Source: Thalassobius sp. Cn5-15
GTDB taxonomy: Bacteria > Pseudomonadota > Alphaproteobacteria > Rhodobacterales > Rhodobacteraceae
DNA length: 64,000 nt
Reading direction: 5' to 3'
NCBI RefSeq assembly: GCF_022347685.1
Contig: NZ_JAKRGF010000001.1
Coordinates: 1,054,001-1,118,000, forward strand
The translations under genes were made by a program, and so were the position numbers. This document shows, piece after piece, positions 7,911-16,750 of this stretch. Position 1 is the first letter of the stretch. Every line of letters starts with the position of its first letter. Below the pieces are notes generated by a model. It saw only the letters and a program-made list of their open reading frames with translations. It was not told the origin of the DNA and did not search any database.

Positions 7911-9254
7911 TCACAGCCCCGGCCCCATGTCCATTTTCGACCCATCGCTGAACCGCGATAACCGGAAGCGTGTCAGGTCATGCCCCACATCCCCTCCCGT
8001 GATCAGATCCGCCATGATCCGGCCAAAGGCAGGCCCGATGCCGAAACCATGACCGCACATACCGGTGCAGATGCTCAGGCCCTCTATCGGGGCATGATCG
8101 ACCACCGGAACGATATCCGGCATCGCATCAATCATGCCAGCCCATGACGCCTTGATCCGCGGCGCACCCAGCGCAGGAAACAGCTGGGCAAATTCGGCCA
8201 GCGTGCGGCGCTGACGCGCCTCCACCGGTTTTGGATCCAGCACACGCATGCGTTCAAACGGCGTTTCTTCCTCTGGCGACCAGCTGCGCTTGGTGCCCCA
8301 TGCGTCTGGGAACCCCTTAGGCGCTGCCGGGTGATAGGAGGCGCCGAAAGGATGCGCTTTGATCTGTTCGCGGTAAGGCCACAGATGGCGGAAGGCGTCC
8401 GGCCCGATAAACAGCCGGTGCCAGCCACCTTCTGCCAGCGTAAACCCGCCATCGGTGCGTCGACGGAAGGCCAGCCGATCATTGCCCGCCGCTGGCATAT
8501 CCAGCGCTGGCAGCGCCTCGGTCGCCAGTACCTGTGCCAGAATGGACAACTGCGGGATATTGATTCCATATTGGCGCAGGAACAGCGACGACCATGCGCC
8601 CCCTGCGACCAGCACCTGATCAGCGCGGATGCGCCCCCGTTCGGTTACAGCACCGCCGATGCGCCCTGCGGTCAGATCCAGCGCCCGCACTGCGCAGTTT
8701 TCGCGGATCACCACACCCGCAGCCGCAGCAGCACGCGCCAAGGCAGGCACAGCGACCCACGGTTCCGCCTTCATATCCGAAGGTGTATGCAGCGCGCCGT
8801 GATAGCGTCGCGTCGCACCGGGCAACAGCGCCTTGGTCTCGGCAGATGTCAGGATACGGCTGTCCATCCCATGCGGTTTGGCGAGGTTCAGCCACGTCTC
8901 ATATCGTTCAATCGATTGCGGCTTTTCCGCCAGATAGGCCACACCCAGACGCGCCAGCCCCAGATCCTCGCCCAGTTCGGCCTGCAATTGCGGCCAGAGG
9001 CGGTTTGCCTCCATCGCGATGGGCAGTTCGTCAATGTCGCGACCAGTCTGACGGATCCAGCCCCAATTGCGCGAGGATTGTTCGCCCGCAATCCGGCCCT
9101 TTTCCAAGAGCACAACCTTCTGCCCCTTACGGGCCAGAAACAGCGCACTCATCACCCCGATAACACCGCCACCGATGATCAACACATCCGCCGCATCCGG
9201 CAGTTGCCCGTCATGTTCGACAGGTTTGTGCAATCCGATGGGGAAGCCTGTCAC
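7911..9254 (-). CDS. FAD-dependent oxidoreductase (DadA/glycine oxidase type)
   Basis: Flavoprotein of 447 residues in the D-amino acid/sarcosine oxidase superfamily. The FAD-binding Rossmann motif IIGGGVIGVMSALFLA with the acid end LLEKG lies at about residues 25-53. GEQSSRNWGWIRQ is a flavin-contact motif of this family and GMCGHGFGIGPAFGR near the C-terminus is the second FAD-binding stretch. The GTG start at 9254 overlaps the ArgE-like stop as GTGA. It probably oxidises an amine or amino acid released by the adjacent hydrolases; the substrate is not readable from sequence. Confidence 0.85.
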   Translation of the reverse strand: MTGFPIGLHKPVEHDGQLPDAADVLIIGGGVIGVMSALFLARKGQKVVLLEKGRIAGEQSSRNWGWIRQTGRDIDELPIAMEANRLWPQLQAELGEDLGLARLGVAYLAEKPQSIERYETWLNLAKPHGMDSRILTSAETKALLPGATRRYHGALHTPSDMKAEPWVAVPALARAAAAAGVVIRENCAVRALDLTAGRIGGAVTERGRIRADQVLVAGGAWSSLFLRQYGINIPQLSILAQVLATEALPALDMPAAGNDRLAFRRRTDGGFTLAEGGWHRLFIGPDAFRHLWPYREQIKAHPFGASYHPAAPKGFPDAWGTKRSWSPEEETPFERMRVLDPKPVEARQRRTLAEFAQLFPALGAPRIKASWAGMIDAMPDIVPVVDHAPIEGLSICTGMCGHGFGIGPAFGRIMADLITGGDVGHDLTRFRLSRFSDGSKMDMGPGL

Positions 9255-10414
9255 GACAGCACCTCATCAATCAGCTTGCGCATAAACGCCTGCCCTGCCG
9301 TCAGTTGCGCGACGGACAGGAACTCATCCGGCTGATGGGCCTGAGCGATGTCGCCAGGGCCGCAGACGACGGTAGAGTAGCTGGCATTCTGGAAATGCCC
9401 TGCCTCTGTCCCGTAGCTGACGACGTTTTCTGAATTGTCGCCGGTCAGGCGGCGCACCAGTGCCTCGGCCGCGCCGTTTTCTTCTGGGGCCAGACCGTTC
9501 AAATCGAAGGTCTGCGTAAGTTCGATGGAGGTTTCAGGCACAATCGACTGCATCTCTGCCTCAACCTCGGCAACCTTGGCACGCAGGCGTGCCTCCCACT
9601 CATCATTGCTTTCATCCGGTACGTTGCGGAAATCCAACTCGAACACGCAATCCTTGGCGGTGATATTGCCCGCCGTACCACCTTTGATCACACCGACATG
9701 GGTAGACGTCCACGGCGGCACAAAAAGCGCCGCGGTATCTGAGGGTGTCGCGGCTGCAGCAGTGGCGTTGTTCTGGTTCGCCCATTCAATCAGCTTGGCA
9801 CCGAACATGATCGCATTCACGCCAGTGTGGATGAGGGAGGAATGCACCTCAAATCCCTTCACGTGCACCCTGAAGGCACGCCCGCCTTTGTGTGCGGTCA
9901 CGGTTTTCATCATCGAGGGCTCCCCGACAATTACCACCGAGGCCTTGGGCAAATGCTGCGTCATTTGCTCAATCAGCGGCACCACCTCTTCGCAGCCCAC
10001 TTCCTCGTCATAGGACAAGGCAATTTGCAGCGGACGGCTGACACCCAGGCGCTGCGCCTCAACCAGCGCCCAGATCGCCAGCGCATCAAAGCCCTTCATG
10101 TCACAGGTACCGCGCCCGTAAAGCTTGCCGTCCTTTTCCACCACAGTGAAAGGATCACTGGTCCACGGCTGGCCATCGACAGGCACCACATCGGTGTGAC
10201 CGGACAGGACGACGCCGCCGGTAACATCCGGCCCGACATGAGCATAAAGCCCGGCCTTGGTGCCATCGGCGCTATACTGACGCCCACAGCTGATGCCGTG
10301 ACTGGTCAGATACCCCTCCACCCAGTCGATGAGGGGGAGGTTGGTGTCACGGCTGACAGTAGGAAAGGAGACCAGCTGGTCCAGAATATCGCGCGGGCTT
10401 AACAGGGCAGTCAT
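9251..10414 (-). CDS. argE: ArgE-like acetylornithine deacetylase (M20A)
   Basis: Zinc-dependent deacylase, 387 residues, similar to acetylornithine deacetylase. Visible motifs are the metal ligand in VLSGHTDVVPVDGQPW, the second-metal Asp in YGRGTCDMKGFDA and the catalytic Glu pair in LSYDEEVGCEE. The ATG at 10414 is preferred to an upstream in-frame start because AAAGG stands before it and the protein then begins with the expected helix. Position in a peptide-uptake cluster suggests it may act on imported N-acyl amino acids rather than in arginine synthesis. Confidence 0.85.
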   Translation of the reverse strand: MTALLSPRDILDQLVSFPTVSRDTNLPLIDWVEGYLTSHGISCGRQYSADGTKAGLYAHVGPDVTGGVVLSGHTDVVPVDGQPWTSDPFTVVEKDGKLYGRGTCDMKGFDALAIWALVEAQRLGVSRPLQIALSYDEEVGCEEVVPLIEQMTQHLPKASVVIVGEPSMMKTVTAHKGGRAFRVHVKGFEVHSSLIHTGVNAIMFGAKLIEWANQNNATAAAATPSDTAALFVPPWTSTHVGVIKGGTAGNITAKDCVFELDFRNVPDESNDEWEARLRAKVAEVEAEMQSIVPETSIELTQTFDLNGLAPEENGAAEALVRRLTGDNSENVVSYGTEAGHFQNASYSTVVCGPGDIAQAHQPDEFLSVAQLTAGQAFMRKLIDEVLS

Positions 10415-10626
10415 GGGCGGCCTTTGTTCTAAAGCGTGTCGGAACTGATGCCTGACCAGAGCCGGAAAGTGATGCAAAAGCAATCTGTTGAGGCGCGATA
10501 GGGCATATTACGCCCCCGTCGGATCAAACAGACAGATAAGGTCACCATATGCAGAACGAAAGGTCAATCAAGTGAATCTACGGGCGCAGACCACCTGCAC
10601 GCTGACATCGCCAGCATATGAAAATG

Positions 10627-10644
10627 GCGACCCGAGGGCCGCCA
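10627..10644 (-). terminator. Probable terminator after the ABC ATPase gene
   Basis: GGCGACCC and GGGCCGCC form an imperfect inverted repeat with a two-base loop. On the minus strand the stem is followed by ATTTTC. It lies about 10 bases beyond the ATPase stop. The remaining intergenic bases up to 10,414 show no gene. Confidence 0.45.
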
Positions 10645-10653
10645 AATCAGGGA

Positions 10654-12474
10654 TCAATACCCGCTCTCAGAGGTGAGGACGAAGTGGCCGGGGCTCACTT
10701 CATCATAGACTGACGGACCCGGCTCGTGCCCCACAGGGTGGATCGGCGACGGGATCGGTTTGAAGTTCAACTCGCGCTCTGACTTGCGCTTGTGTGGGTC
10801 GGCGATGGGAACTGCCTTCATCAAAGCCTGCGTGTAGGCGTGCTGAGGGTTTTCAAAGACCGCCTGACGCGGACCCAGTTCGACGATGCGACCCAGATAC
10901 ATCACGCCAACGTCGTGGCTGACCCGTTCCACCACCGCCATATCGTGGCTGATAAACAGGAAGGACAGGCCCAGTTCCGCCTGAAGTTCCATCATCAGGT
11001 TCAGCACCTGCGCCTGCACCGACACGTCCAGCGCCGATACCGCCTCATCCGCGATGATCAGTTTCGGGTTCAGCGCCAGTGCGCGGGCAATTGCAACACG
11101 CTGACGCTGGCCACCCGACAGTTCGTGCGGGAAGCGGCGCAAGAAACTTCGTGGCAGCTCGACCCGATCAAACAGCATTTCGACCCGCGCCTGCATCTCT
11201 GCGCGCGAATGGGTGCCGTAGTTCCGCATCGGTTCCGCCACCTGATCGCCCAGCATCATCTGCGGGTTGAGCGAGGCAAAAGGATCCTGAAAGATCATCT
11301 GCATATCCAGACGCGCAGCGCGCAGATCCCCTTGATCCAGCGCCATAATATCTGTGCCATCCAGATTGATCCGCCCCGACTGCGGCTCCACCAGACGCAG
11401 GATCGACCGGCCCGCCGTGGATTTACCACAGCCCGATTCCCCCACCAGCGACAGGGTGCGCCCCTTGTTCAGGGTGAAGCTCACATCCTCTACCGCGTGA
11501 ACATTCGCTACCGTACGGCGGAAAAAACCGCCCTTCACCGGGAAGCGCGTGATCAGGTTTTTGACCTCTAGCAGGGGCTCATCGGTGCCCTTGATCGGAC
11601 CAAGGTTCTGATCCTCGCGGCCCAACAGCTTCATCGGTTCAGGCAGCGGTTTGCCGGTCATCTCACCCAATTTAGGCACAGCGGCCAGCAGCGCCTTGGT
11701 GTACTCGTGCTGCGGGTTTTCAAAAATCTCTTGAACCGTGCCCTCTTCGACCTTGTTGCCCCGGAACATCACCACAACGCGGTCTGCCATCTGTGCCACA
11801 ACCGCCATGTCGTGGGTGATGAACATCACCGCTGTGCCGGTTTCGCGTTTCAGGCGGTCCATCAGCGCCAGAATTTCCGCCTGAATGGTCACATCAAGCG
11901 CGGTGGTCGGCTCATCCGCGATCAACAGGCGCGGTTCGCAGGCCAGCGCCATCGCGATCACCACCCGCTGGCGCATACCGCCAGACAGCTCATGCGGATA
12001 CTGTTTCAGACGGCGCCCCGGTTCAGGGATGCGCACCTGTTTCAGCAGATCCAACGCGCGCGCTTCTGCTTCATCCTTCGACAGGCCTTTGTGCAGGCGC
12101 AGACCTTCGGTCAGCTGGCGCCCCACGGTAAATACGGGATTCAGCGCAGTCATCGGCTCCTGAAAGATCATTCCAATCTCGTTGCCGCGAATCGTACGCA
12201 TCAGTTCCTGTTCGGTGTTTGCCAGGTCAACTTCGCCGCCATCTTTACGATCAAACAGCAATTTGCCGTCGGCAATTTCGCCGCCACCAAATTCCACCAG
12301 ACGCATCAGCGACAGGCTGGACACAGATTTGCCAGAGCCGGATTCACCAACAATACAAACGGTTTCGCCGGGGTTTACGTCGAAAGAAACATCTTCCACG
12401 CCAACCACAGGGCCGTCTTTGGTTTGAAATTCAACCCGCAGGTTTTCGATCTTTGCAATCGGTTGATCCAGCAT
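10654..12474 (-). CDS. Fused double ATPase of a peptide ABC importer (DppD-DppF/GsiA type)
   Basis: Two complete ATP-binding cassettes in one 606-residue polypeptide. The first has Walker A GESGSGKS, signature LSGGMRQR and Walker B LLIADEPTTALD. The second has GESGCGKS, LSGGQRQR and LIIADEAVSALD. Each is followed by an oligopeptide-transporter C-terminal extension (EIFENPQHEYTKALLAAVP and AVFENPQHAYTQALMKAVP). It should energise the two permeases encoded divergently at 14,754-16,692. It stands at the head of the minus-strand cluster that contains the hydrolases, separated from the ArgE-like gene by about 240 bases. Confidence 0.94.
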   Translation of the reverse strand: MLDQPIAKIENLRVEFQTKDGPVVGVEDVSFDVNPGETVCIVGESGSGKSVSSLSLMRLVEFGGGEIADGKLLFDRKDGGEVDLANTEQELMRTIRGNEIGMIFQEPMTALNPVFTVGRQLTEGLRLHKGLSKDEAEARALDLLKQVRIPEPGRRLKQYPHELSGGMRQRVVIAMALACEPRLLIADEPTTALDVTIQAEILALMDRLKRETGTAVMFITHDMAVVAQMADRVVVMFRGNKVEEGTVQEIFENPQHEYTKALLAAVPKLGEMTGKPLPEPMKLLGREDQNLGPIKGTDEPLLEVKNLITRFPVKGGFFRRTVANVHAVEDVSFTLNKGRTLSLVGESGCGKSTAGRSILRLVEPQSGRINLDGTDIMALDQGDLRAARLDMQMIFQDPFASLNPQMMLGDQVAEPMRNYGTHSRAEMQARVEMLFDRVELPRSFLRRFPHELSGGQRQRVAIARALALNPKLIIADEAVSALDVSVQAQVLNLMMELQAELGLSFLFISHDMAVVERVSHDVGVMYLGRIVELGPRQAVFENPQHAYTQALMKAVPIADPHKRKSERELNFKPIPSPIHPVGHEPGPSVYDEVSPGHFVLTSESGY

Positions 12475-12936
12475 TCCCCTGATCCATTTTTGGTATCACT
12501 TATTGGCGCCGACGCTATAGACGTCGCCAAGCCAGTGTCAAATCCGCATACTCAAGCGCGACACGACGTCATGACATTCCACCAAAGCGAGATCGACACC
12601 GCCTTCAGGTCAGCACCTCTGCCGCAACATAAAGCAGGGATTTTAAACGATCTAACGTCACTACTGGCATTTTACCGTATATATACTGCGGTATGTGCCT
12701 CAGGGCACCGGTACTATCTCTTGCTTTTTGCAAATAATAGGTTTGTGATGCCATCAGCCGCGAGGCATTCGGGGACAGTTACCAACGAAAAATAGCCGGA
12801 ATCGAACGATCAGGTTGCGCTCGCGGAGAGAATCATGGCCCGGCGAAGGGTCTGGAATCCCCCCGTATGGGGAGTCTGTGACAACCGAGATGAGGTGTCT
12901 GACACCATTGTCGAAGTGTCCAACATGGAGTGAAAA
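12475..12936. promoter_or_regulatory. Divergent promoter region with a 10-bp palindrome
   Basis: About 460 bases without a supported gene between the ATPase gene (minus) and the binding-protein gene (plus). GTATATATAC at 12,677-12,686 is a perfect palindrome inside a longer imperfect one (TACCG...CGGTA). Its location suggests a shared operator for a GntR-type or similar regulator, but no regulator gene is adjacent. An A/T-rich stretch at 12,717-12,750 could hold a promoter. This is inference. Confidence 0.35.
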
Positions 12937-14637
12937 ATGAAAATCAAAACTCTTATGCTAGGGGCCGTTGCGGCGACCACCCTGGCGCCAGCAGCGATCG
13001 CAGAACGCGGCGCGGACGGCCACGTGAATGTCATCTATTGGCAAGCTCCCTCGATCCTGAACCCGTATCTGTCGAGCGGCACCAAAGAGATTGAAGCGGC
13101 TTCGCTGGTCATTGAGCCTCTGGGCCGTTACGATCCGACCGGCGCGCTGATCCCCTATCTGGCCGAAGAGATTCCGACGTTGGAAAATGGTGGCGTGTCT
13201 GAGGACCTGAAAACCATCACATGGAAGCTGAAATCAGGCCTGAAATGGTCGGACGGTTCCGCAGTAACCGCCGAAGACGTGAAATTCACCGCGGAATATT
13301 GCATGCACCCCGAAGGTGGCTGCGCCCAGCTGGCGAAGTTTGAAGGCGTTGAAAGCGTTGATGTCATGGACGAACTGACCGTCAAAGTGACCTTCAACGA
13401 AGCCAAGCCCAACCCCTACGGCCCCTTCATGGGCGGCCAATCTCCGATCCTGCAAAAAGCGCAATTCGCTGACTGTCTGGGTGCCAAGGCGCCTGAGTGC
13501 ACCGATGCCAACTTTGCTCCGATCGGCACTGGCCCGTTTGCTGTGACCGAGTTCAAGCCGAACGACGTGATCTCAATGGAAGCAAACTCCATGTACCGCG
13601 ACGCATCGAAACCGGCGTTTGCGACCCTGACCTTCAAAGGTGGCGGCGACGCAACTGCGGCTGGCCGTGCGGTTCTGGAAACCGGCGAATTTGACTACGC
13701 CTGGAACCTGCAGCTGGCACCCGAAGTGATCGCAAACATGGAAAAAGGCGGCAAGGGTAAAACCGTTGCAGCTTTCGGCTCACTGGTTGAGCGGATTGAA
13801 ATGAACATGACCAACCCGTCGTCCGATCTGGCCGAAGGTGAGCGTTCGACCGCAGCACATCCGCACCCCTTCCTGTCTGACATCAACGTGCGCAAAGCGC
13901 TGTCGATGGCGATCGACCGTGAACTGCTGGTGGAAATTGGCTACGGCAAAGCAGGTCGTGCGACCTGTAACCTGGTGCCGGCACCGGCAATCTACGCCTC
14001 CGACAACACCGATTGTCTGGTTCAGGACATCGCTGGCGCCAACGCGCTGCTGGACGAAGCAGGCTGGGTCAAAGGTGCCGACGGCATCCGCGCCAAGGAC
14101 GGCGTGAAACTGTCGATCCTTTACCAGACCTCGACCAACGCTGTGCGTCAGGACTTCCAAGCGCTGATCAAACAGTGGTGGAGCGAGATCGGTGTTGAAA
14201 CCGAACTGCGCAACATTTCTGCATCTGTCTTCTTCGGTGGGGATCCGGGGTCGCCTGACACCTTCCAGAAGTTCTACGCTGACGTTGAAATGTACGCCAA
14301 CAACTTCGACGGCACCGACCCAGAAGCCTATCTGGCTCAGTACACCTGTGACAAAGCGCCGAAACCTTCGTCCCAGTGGCAGGGTGAGAACATCAACCGT
14401 TTCTGTGACCCCGCCTACGACGAACTGGTCGCAGAACTGGGCCGCACCGGTTCGCTGGAAAAACGCGGCGAACTGGCGCGCAAGATGAACGAGATGCTGA
14501 CCAAAGACAGCTACACTGTTGTTCCGCTGGTGGACCGTGGTCGTGTATCGGCCCACGCCAACACACTGGGTGGCGTTGTGCTGAACACTTGGGACTCCGA
14601 GCTGTGGAACGCAGCTGACTGGCACCGCATCAAATAA
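12937..14637 (+). CDS. Periplasmic peptide-binding protein of ABC importer (SBP family 5)
   Basis: Extracytoplasmic solute-binding protein of 566 residues. The signal peptide is MKIKTLMLGAVAATTLAPAAIA, without a lipobox, so it is periplasmic. The family-5 features are NPYLSSGTKEIEAAS, the GLKWSDGSAVTAEDVKFT stretch, GTGPFAVTEF and DINVRKALSMAIDRELLV. It captures peptides or related compounds for the two permeases downstream. A GAGTG-type ribosome site precedes the ATG. The hairpin after the stop may let this gene be expressed at higher level than the permeases. Confidence 0.94.
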   Translation: MKIKTLMLGAVAATTLAPAAIAERGADGHVNVIYWQAPSILNPYLSSGTKEIEAASLVIEPLGRYDPTGALIPYLAEEIPTLENGGVSEDLKTITWKLKSGLKWSDGSAVTAEDVKFTAEYCMHPEGGCAQLAKFEGVESVDVMDELTVKVTFNEAKPNPYGPFMGGQSPILQKAQFADCLGAKAPECTDANFAPIGTGPFAVTEFKPNDVISMEANSMYRDASKPAFATLTFKGGGDATAAGRAVLETGEFDYAWNLQLAPEVIANMEKGGKGKTVAAFGSLVERIEMNMTNPSSDLAEGERSTAAHPHPFLSDINVRKALSMAIDRELLVEIGYGKAGRATCNLVPAPAIYASDNTDCLVQDIAGANALLDEAGWVKGADGIRAKDGVKLSILYQTSTNAVRQDFQALIKQWWSEIGVETELRNISASVFFGGDPGSPDTFQKFYADVEMYANNFDGTDPEAYLAQYTCDKAPKPSSQWQGENINRFCDPAYDELVAELGRTGSLEKRGELARKMNEMLTKDSYTVVPLVDRGRVSAHANTLGGVVLNTWDSELWNAADWHRIK

Positions 14638-14652
14638 GTGATGCCCCATCTG

Positions 14653-14680
14653 CCCCGGCCTTTTCTGGCCGGGGCTTTTC
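14653..14680 (+). terminator. Intercistronic hairpin after the binding protein
   Basis: CCCCGGCC at 14,653-14,660 pairs with GGCCGGGG at 14,667-14,674, followed by CTTTTC. It lies 15 bases after the stop and before the permease genes, so partial readthrough is expected, which gives excess binding protein over membrane subunits. Confidence 0.75.
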
Positions 14681-14753
14681 ATGGTCGCGCCCGGATATGT
14701 TTTCGGTATATGAGCGCACTTGAAACAAGAATAGCCGCAAAAGGCCTCCGTAT

Positions 14754-15761
14754 ATGCTGACTTTTACTGTTCGACGATTGGTGTTGGCTGTGCCAACCCT
14801 GTTGTTCATCAGCCTGGTCATCTTCCTGTTGCTCGAGCTAGCGCCGGGCGATCCGATGGCACAGGTCCCGCTCACCGTACCCCCAGAGGTAAAAGAAAAA
14901 ATGCGCGAAGCGCTTGGCCTTGGCCAACCGATGCACGTGCGTTTCCTCAAATGGCTGGTGCAATTCTTCTGGGTTGAACCGCAGGTGCTGTTCGACCACC
15001 TCTTTGGCACCGGTTTTGCCGAAGGCAAACTGCGCGTGCTTAGCTGGCAGACCCGTTCGCCGGTCATGGATATCGTGGTGCAGCGCATTCCGCAGACACT
15101 GTGGGTGGTCGGCCTATCCTATGTGGTCGGCGTGCTGATCGCGTTGCCGATCGGAATCTATTCCGCCTACCGCCAGTATTCGATCTTTGACCAGATCGGG
15201 ACGTTCGTGTCGATGATCGGCTTTTCGGTGCCGACGTTCTTTACCGGCGTGTTGCTGATTGTGATCTTCTCAGTAAACCTTGGCTGGTTCCCCTCGATCT
15301 ATGACACCACCCACAAGGTGACGGATTGGGACAGCTTCGTTTTCCAGATGCGACAGCTGGCGATGCCGGTGTTTGTTCTGGCGCTGTTCAACGCGGCACA
15401 AATCAGCCGATTCATGCGGGCGTCGATGCTGGACAACCTGAACCAGGACTATGTGCGCACCGCACGGGCCAAGGGTCTGGGCGAACGCGCCGTGGTGATG
15501 GTGCATGTGCTGCGCAATTCGATGATCCCTGTTGTGACCGTAATCGCCCTTGGTGCGCCGCAGGTGTTTGCCGGTGCGATCATCACCGAACAGGTGTTCA
15601 AGGTGAACGGTCTGGGCCATATGCTGATCGGCGCGATCGAGGCAAATGACCTGCCCACTGTGCAGACGCTTACCTTTATCTTTGCGCTGCTGATCGTTCT
15701 GTTCAACATCATCGCCGATGTCCTCTACGGCATCCTGGACCCGAGGATTCGCTATGACTGA
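14754..15761 (+). CDS. ABC importer permease, DppB type
   Basis: Inner-membrane subunit of 335 residues. It begins with the hydrophobic FTVRRLVLAVPTLLFISLVIFLLLE typical of DppB/OppB, then a long periplasmic loop and further membrane segments. The ATPase-docking EAA loop reads YVRTARAKGLGERAVVMVHVLRN. The C-terminus ends in YGILDPRIRYD, the family signature. The stop overlaps the next permease start. Confidence 0.95.
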   Translation: MLTFTVRRLVLAVPTLLFISLVIFLLLELAPGDPMAQVPLTVPPEVKEKMREALGLGQPMHVRFLKWLVQFFWVEPQVLFDHLFGTGFAEGKLRVLSWQTRSPVMDIVVQRIPQTLWVVGLSYVVGVLIALPIGIYSAYRQYSIFDQIGTFVSMIGFSVPTFFTGVLLIVIFSVNLGWFPSIYDTTHKVTDWDSFVFQMRQLAMPVFVLALFNAAQISRFMRASMLDNLNQDYVRTARAKGLGERAVVMVHVLRNSMIPVVTVIALGAPQVFAGAIITEQVFKVNGLGHMLIGAIEANDLPTVQTLTFIFALLIVLFNIIADVLYGILDPRIRYD

Positions 15762-16692
15762 TGACACAAACGTAAACCCCATCGGCGCGCTGAGCGACCC
15801 GATGCCATCGGCCCCGCCGCGCAGCCAATGGGTTGCGGTCTGGCAGCAGTTCAAGACCCACAAGGGTGCCCTTCTGGGCGGGATCATCTTTGTGATCATC
15901 CTCTTGGCGGTTACCATCGGCCCGTGGATCTGGCCCTATGATCCGACCTACATCGACATCCGTGCCCGCAATCAGGGCCCAACCTTTGCGCATCCCTTGG
16001 GCACTGACCAACTGGGGCGTGATACGCTGGCACGGATGATGGCCGGTGGTCAGGTATCGGTTGCCGTTGGCATCACCGCGATGCTGCTGGCGTTGGTACT
16101 GGGATCGTTCATCGGCGTGCTCGCCGGTTTCTTCAGACGCCTCGACGGGCCTCTGATGCGTCTGACTGATCTGTTTCTGGCGCTGCCGCTGCTGCCACTG
16201 CTGCTGGTCATGGTGCTGTTGTTCCGCGACCCGCTGAACGCTGCCTTCGGACCGGAAACTGGGATCTTCATCCTGATTGTCTGCGCCATTGGCGTGACCA
16301 GCTGGATGCCCACGGCACGGATCGTGCGTGGCGATGTTCTGGCACTGAAAGAGCGGGAGTTTGTTCTGGCCGCCCGTTCCATCGGCACCAAGAACGCACA
16401 GATGATCATCCGCCACATCCTGCCCAACGTGTTGTCACCTATCATGGTCTCGGCCACGCTGGGAATCGCCAATGCGATCATCACGGAATCGGCGCTGTCC
16501 TTCCTTGGCCTTGGCTTCCCGCCGGACTTCCCCACTTGGGGCCGTCTTCTGTTTGATGCCACCGACTACCTGCAGCAATACCCCGAACGGGTGTTCTGGC
16601 CCGGTCTGGCGATTTCGCTGACAGTGCTGAGTGTGAACTACCTCGGCGATGGTCTGCGCGACGCATTGGATCCGCGGATCCGCGGCCGCTAA
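15754..16692 (+). CDS. ABC importer permease, DppC type
   Basis: Second membrane subunit, 312 residues from ATG at 15,754, which overlaps the DppB-type gene by 8 bases; the longer frame from 15,718 would run into the upstream gene by 44 bases. Motifs: the PLGTDQLGRDTLARMMAGG family signature after the first membrane segment and the EAA loop VLAARSIGTKNAQMIIRH. The C-terminus LGDGLRDALDPRIRGR is characteristic. Works with the DppB-type subunit and the fused ATPase. Confidence 0.95.
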   Translation: MTDDTNVNPIGALSDPMPSAPPRSQWVAVWQQFKTHKGALLGGIIFVIILLAVTIGPWIWPYDPTYIDIRARNQGPTFAHPLGTDQLGRDTLARMMAGGQVSVAVGITAMLLALVLGSFIGVLAGFFRRLDGPLMRLTDLFLALPLLPLLLVMVLLFRDPLNAAFGPETGIFILIVCAIGVTSWMPTARIVRGDVLALKEREFVLAARSIGTKNAQMIIRHILPNVLSPIMVSATLGIANAIITESALSFLGLGFPPDFPTWGRLLFDATDYLQQYPERVFWPGLAISLTVLSVNYLGDGLRDALDPRIRGR

Positions 16693-16699
16693 AGGCACT

Positions 16700-16748
16700 A
16701 CAAAAACAAACGGCCCGTTGCAGATGCAGCGGGCCGTTTTTGTTTGTG
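16700..16748. terminator. Bidirectional terminator between convergent genes
   Basis: CGGCCCG at 16,711-16,717 pairs with CGGGCCG at 16,730-16,736. The stem is flanked by AAAAACAAA on the left and TTTTTGTTT on the right, so it can terminate both the permease operon and the convergent DUF3422 gene. Confidence 0.88.
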
Positions 16749-16750
16749 GC

